Below are positions 63,200-64,000 of a stretch of DNA of 64,000 nt, piece by piece (the stretch's first letter is position 1; every line of letters begins with the position of its first letter). Below the pieces are notes generated by a model. That model ran no database searches and had not been told where the DNA came from. It was given only the letters and a program-made list of their open reading frames with translations. A program made the position numbers and the translations under genes. Source of the stretch: Kitasatospora aureofaciens (GTDB taxonomy: Bacteria > Actinomycetota > Actinomycetes > Streptomycetales > Streptomycetaceae); the NCBI RefSeq assembly GCF_019192735.1, contig NZ_JAHTKP010000039.1, positions 1 through 64,000 of the forward strand, written 5' to 3'.

Positions 63200-63754
63200 A
63201 TGAGTCACCATGTGGGGGTGGCAGGAGACAGCAAGGGCTTGAGAGGCCGGCAGACCGTACGGGACATGGTCCTGTCGATGCTGGCGGTCGGTGGCGTGGT
63301 CTGGATCGGGTACCTGTTCCTTCCGCACGATGCGGACAGCGTCCCGCCGCTGAAGGTCGAGTACCGGGTGGAGGCGGCCTCGGCGAAGCGCGCCGCGCCC
63401 TACCAGCTGCTCGCCCCGCAGGGCCTGTCCGACAAGTGGCGGGCCACCTCGGTCGGCTACCAGCCGGCCGCGCAGAGCAACGGCAAGGGCAACGCCTGGC
63501 ACCTGGGCTTCGTCACGCCGTCCGGCCAGTACGCGGCGGTCGAGCAGAGCGACGTCCCGCGCGACGTGCTGCTGTCCGACAAGGTCGCGGGCGGCAGGCC
63601 GGACGGCACCTCGGACGTGGCCGGCCGGACCTGGGAGCGGGTGCAGGGCGACAAGGCCCGCGCGCTGACCGTGCAGGACGGCGTCGGCACCACCCTGCTG
63701 ACCGGCACCGCCTCCTACGACGAGCTGGCCGAGCTGGCGCAGGCGCTCAAGTAG
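63200..63754 (+). CDS. DUF4245 membrane protein
   Basis: A 184-residue protein with a signal-anchor (RDMVLSMLAVGGVVWIGYLF) and an extracytoplasmic domain (VEYRVEAASAKRAAPYQLLA; WHLGFVTPSGQYAAVEQSDV; TTLLTGTASYDELAELAQAL). The layout matches DUF4245, which is regularly found beside glpX in actinobacteria, as here (divergent). Start ATG 63200, or the in-frame GTG 63218 giving VAGDSKGLRGRQTVRD; the latter fits relatives better. No known activity. Confidence 0.88.
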   Translation: MSHHVGVAGDSKGLRGRQTVRDMVLSMLAVGGVVWIGYLFLPHDADSVPPLKVEYRVEAASAKRAAPYQLLAPQGLSDKWRATSVGYQPAAQSNGKGNAWHLGFVTPSGQYAAVEQSDVPRDVLLSDKVAGGRPDGTSDVAGRTWERVQGDKARALTVQDGVGTTLLTGTASYDELAELAQALK

Positions 63755-63810
63755 CTCCCGAGCGCGGACGCTCCGGAAGGCGACTCCCGACAGCAACTCC
63801 CGAAAGCACA

Positions 63811-63849
63811 CGAAAGGGCCCGCACCGGACTTGGGTGCGGGCCCTTTCG
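63811..63849. terminator. Bidirectional terminator
   Basis: A perfect 16-bp stem (63811-63826 with 63834-63849) and 7-nt loop between the DUF4245 gene and the last gene of the window. Confidence 0.85.
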
Positions 63850-63860
63850 CGCGGGCTGCG

Positions 63861-64000
63861 TCAGACCGTGGTGACGACCTGGTCGTACTCCAGGCGCGGC
63901 GAACGCGGGAACCAGGCGTCCTCACCCGGCTTGCCGATGTTGACCACGGCCAGCACCGAGTGCTCGCCGTCGCCGAAGAACTCCTTGTTGATGCCCTCGG
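63861..64000 (-). CDS. Nitroreductase-family protein, probably malonic semialdehyde reductase (5' end outside window)
   Basis: Only the C-terminal 45 residues are inside the window: EGINKEFFGDGEHSVLAVVN, then IGKPGEDAWFPRSPRLEYDQ and VVTTV before the stop. This ending (VVNIGKPG...WFPRxPRLxYDxVVTT) is typical of RutE/YdfN-like malonic semialdehyde reductases of the nitroreductase fold. Start and cofactor site lie beyond position 64000. Confidence 0.75.
   Translation of the reverse strand, partial: EGINKEFFGDGEHSVLAVVNIGKPGEDAWFPRSPRLEYDQVVTTV

Overview
The window is chromosomal DNA of a high-G+C filamentous actinomycete, almost certainly Streptomycetaceae (Streptomyces or Kitasatospora). Evidence: strong G/C bias at third codon positions, frequent GTG/TTG starts, a mycothiol S-conjugate amidase (Mca), a WhiB-like protein, DUF4307, DUF4245 and DUF1707 proteins, an AfsR-type SARP regulator carrying a rare TTA codon, and a DasR-like operator in front of a chitinase. 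There are no rRNA or tRNA genes, no CRISPR array and no intact mobile element. Most of it is ordinary core chromosome with accessory patches.

Layout. 1-5.5 kb: the end of a LuxR-type regulator, about 1 kb without a convincing gene, a Bax-inhibitor-1 membrane protein, two hypotheticals and a thiolase. 5.5-15 kb: an amino-acid and sulfur block with an SGNH hydrolase, cystathionine beta-synthase, an L,D-transpeptidase lipoprotein, a cupin, MsrA, a cystathionine gamma-synthase/lyase type enzyme, a MarR regulator and threonine ammonia-lyase. 15-22.8 kb: a DrrAB-like ABC exporter behind tandem palindromes, GreA, DUF4307, Mca with a small membrane protein, a DUF255 thioredoxin-domain protein and a GNAT protein. 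22.8-28.4 kb (accessory): an EspC-like protein divergent from an ESX-type alpha/beta hydrolase with a membrane partner, then a one-off HTH regulator divergent from a secreted papain-like protease and a membrane-anchored secreted partner. 28.4-32.1 kb: TetR/MFS drug exporter, small membrane protein, hemolysin III.

32.4-46 kb: GTP-dependent PEP carboxykinase, an alanine-type aminotransferase, a lipoprotein, a prepilin-peptidase-like enzyme, a GH18 chitinase with a DasR-like box, a cis-prenyltransferase, PIN-PhoH, a transglycosylase-like secreted protein and an AI-2E-family permease. 44.9-50 kb: ahpCD divergent from oxyR (which has no canonical start codon in the right place), then TetR divergent from an MMPL exporter across a 32-bp palindrome. 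50-53 kb: a PP2C/anti-sigma hybrid and a methyltransferase. 53.2-56.8 kb: an AfsR-like SARP/NB-ARC/TPR regulator with a TTA codon, flanked on both sides by copies of a shared 17-bp motif, and divergent from a gene for a small acidic peptide. 56.8-58.4 kb: a small island scar (GntR regulator, a small zinc-ribbon-like protein, a truncated PIN toxin). 58.5-64 kb: class I fumarase, DUF1707/LiaF-like protein, WhiB-like protein, GlpX, DUF4245 and the end of a nitroreductase-family protein.

Themes. PEP carboxykinase, GlpX and fumarase are gluconeogenic/TCA steps. CBS, the gamma-synthase/lyase enzyme and threonine ammonia-lyase form a transsulfuration and 2-oxobutyrate route. MsrA, AhpC, AhpD, OxyR and Mca deal with oxidative and electrophile stress. 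The best candidates for undescribed biology are the TTA-controlled AfsR-like regulator with its flanking motif and divergent peptide, and the regulator/secreted-protease/anchored-partner cassette at 25.6-28.4 kb.
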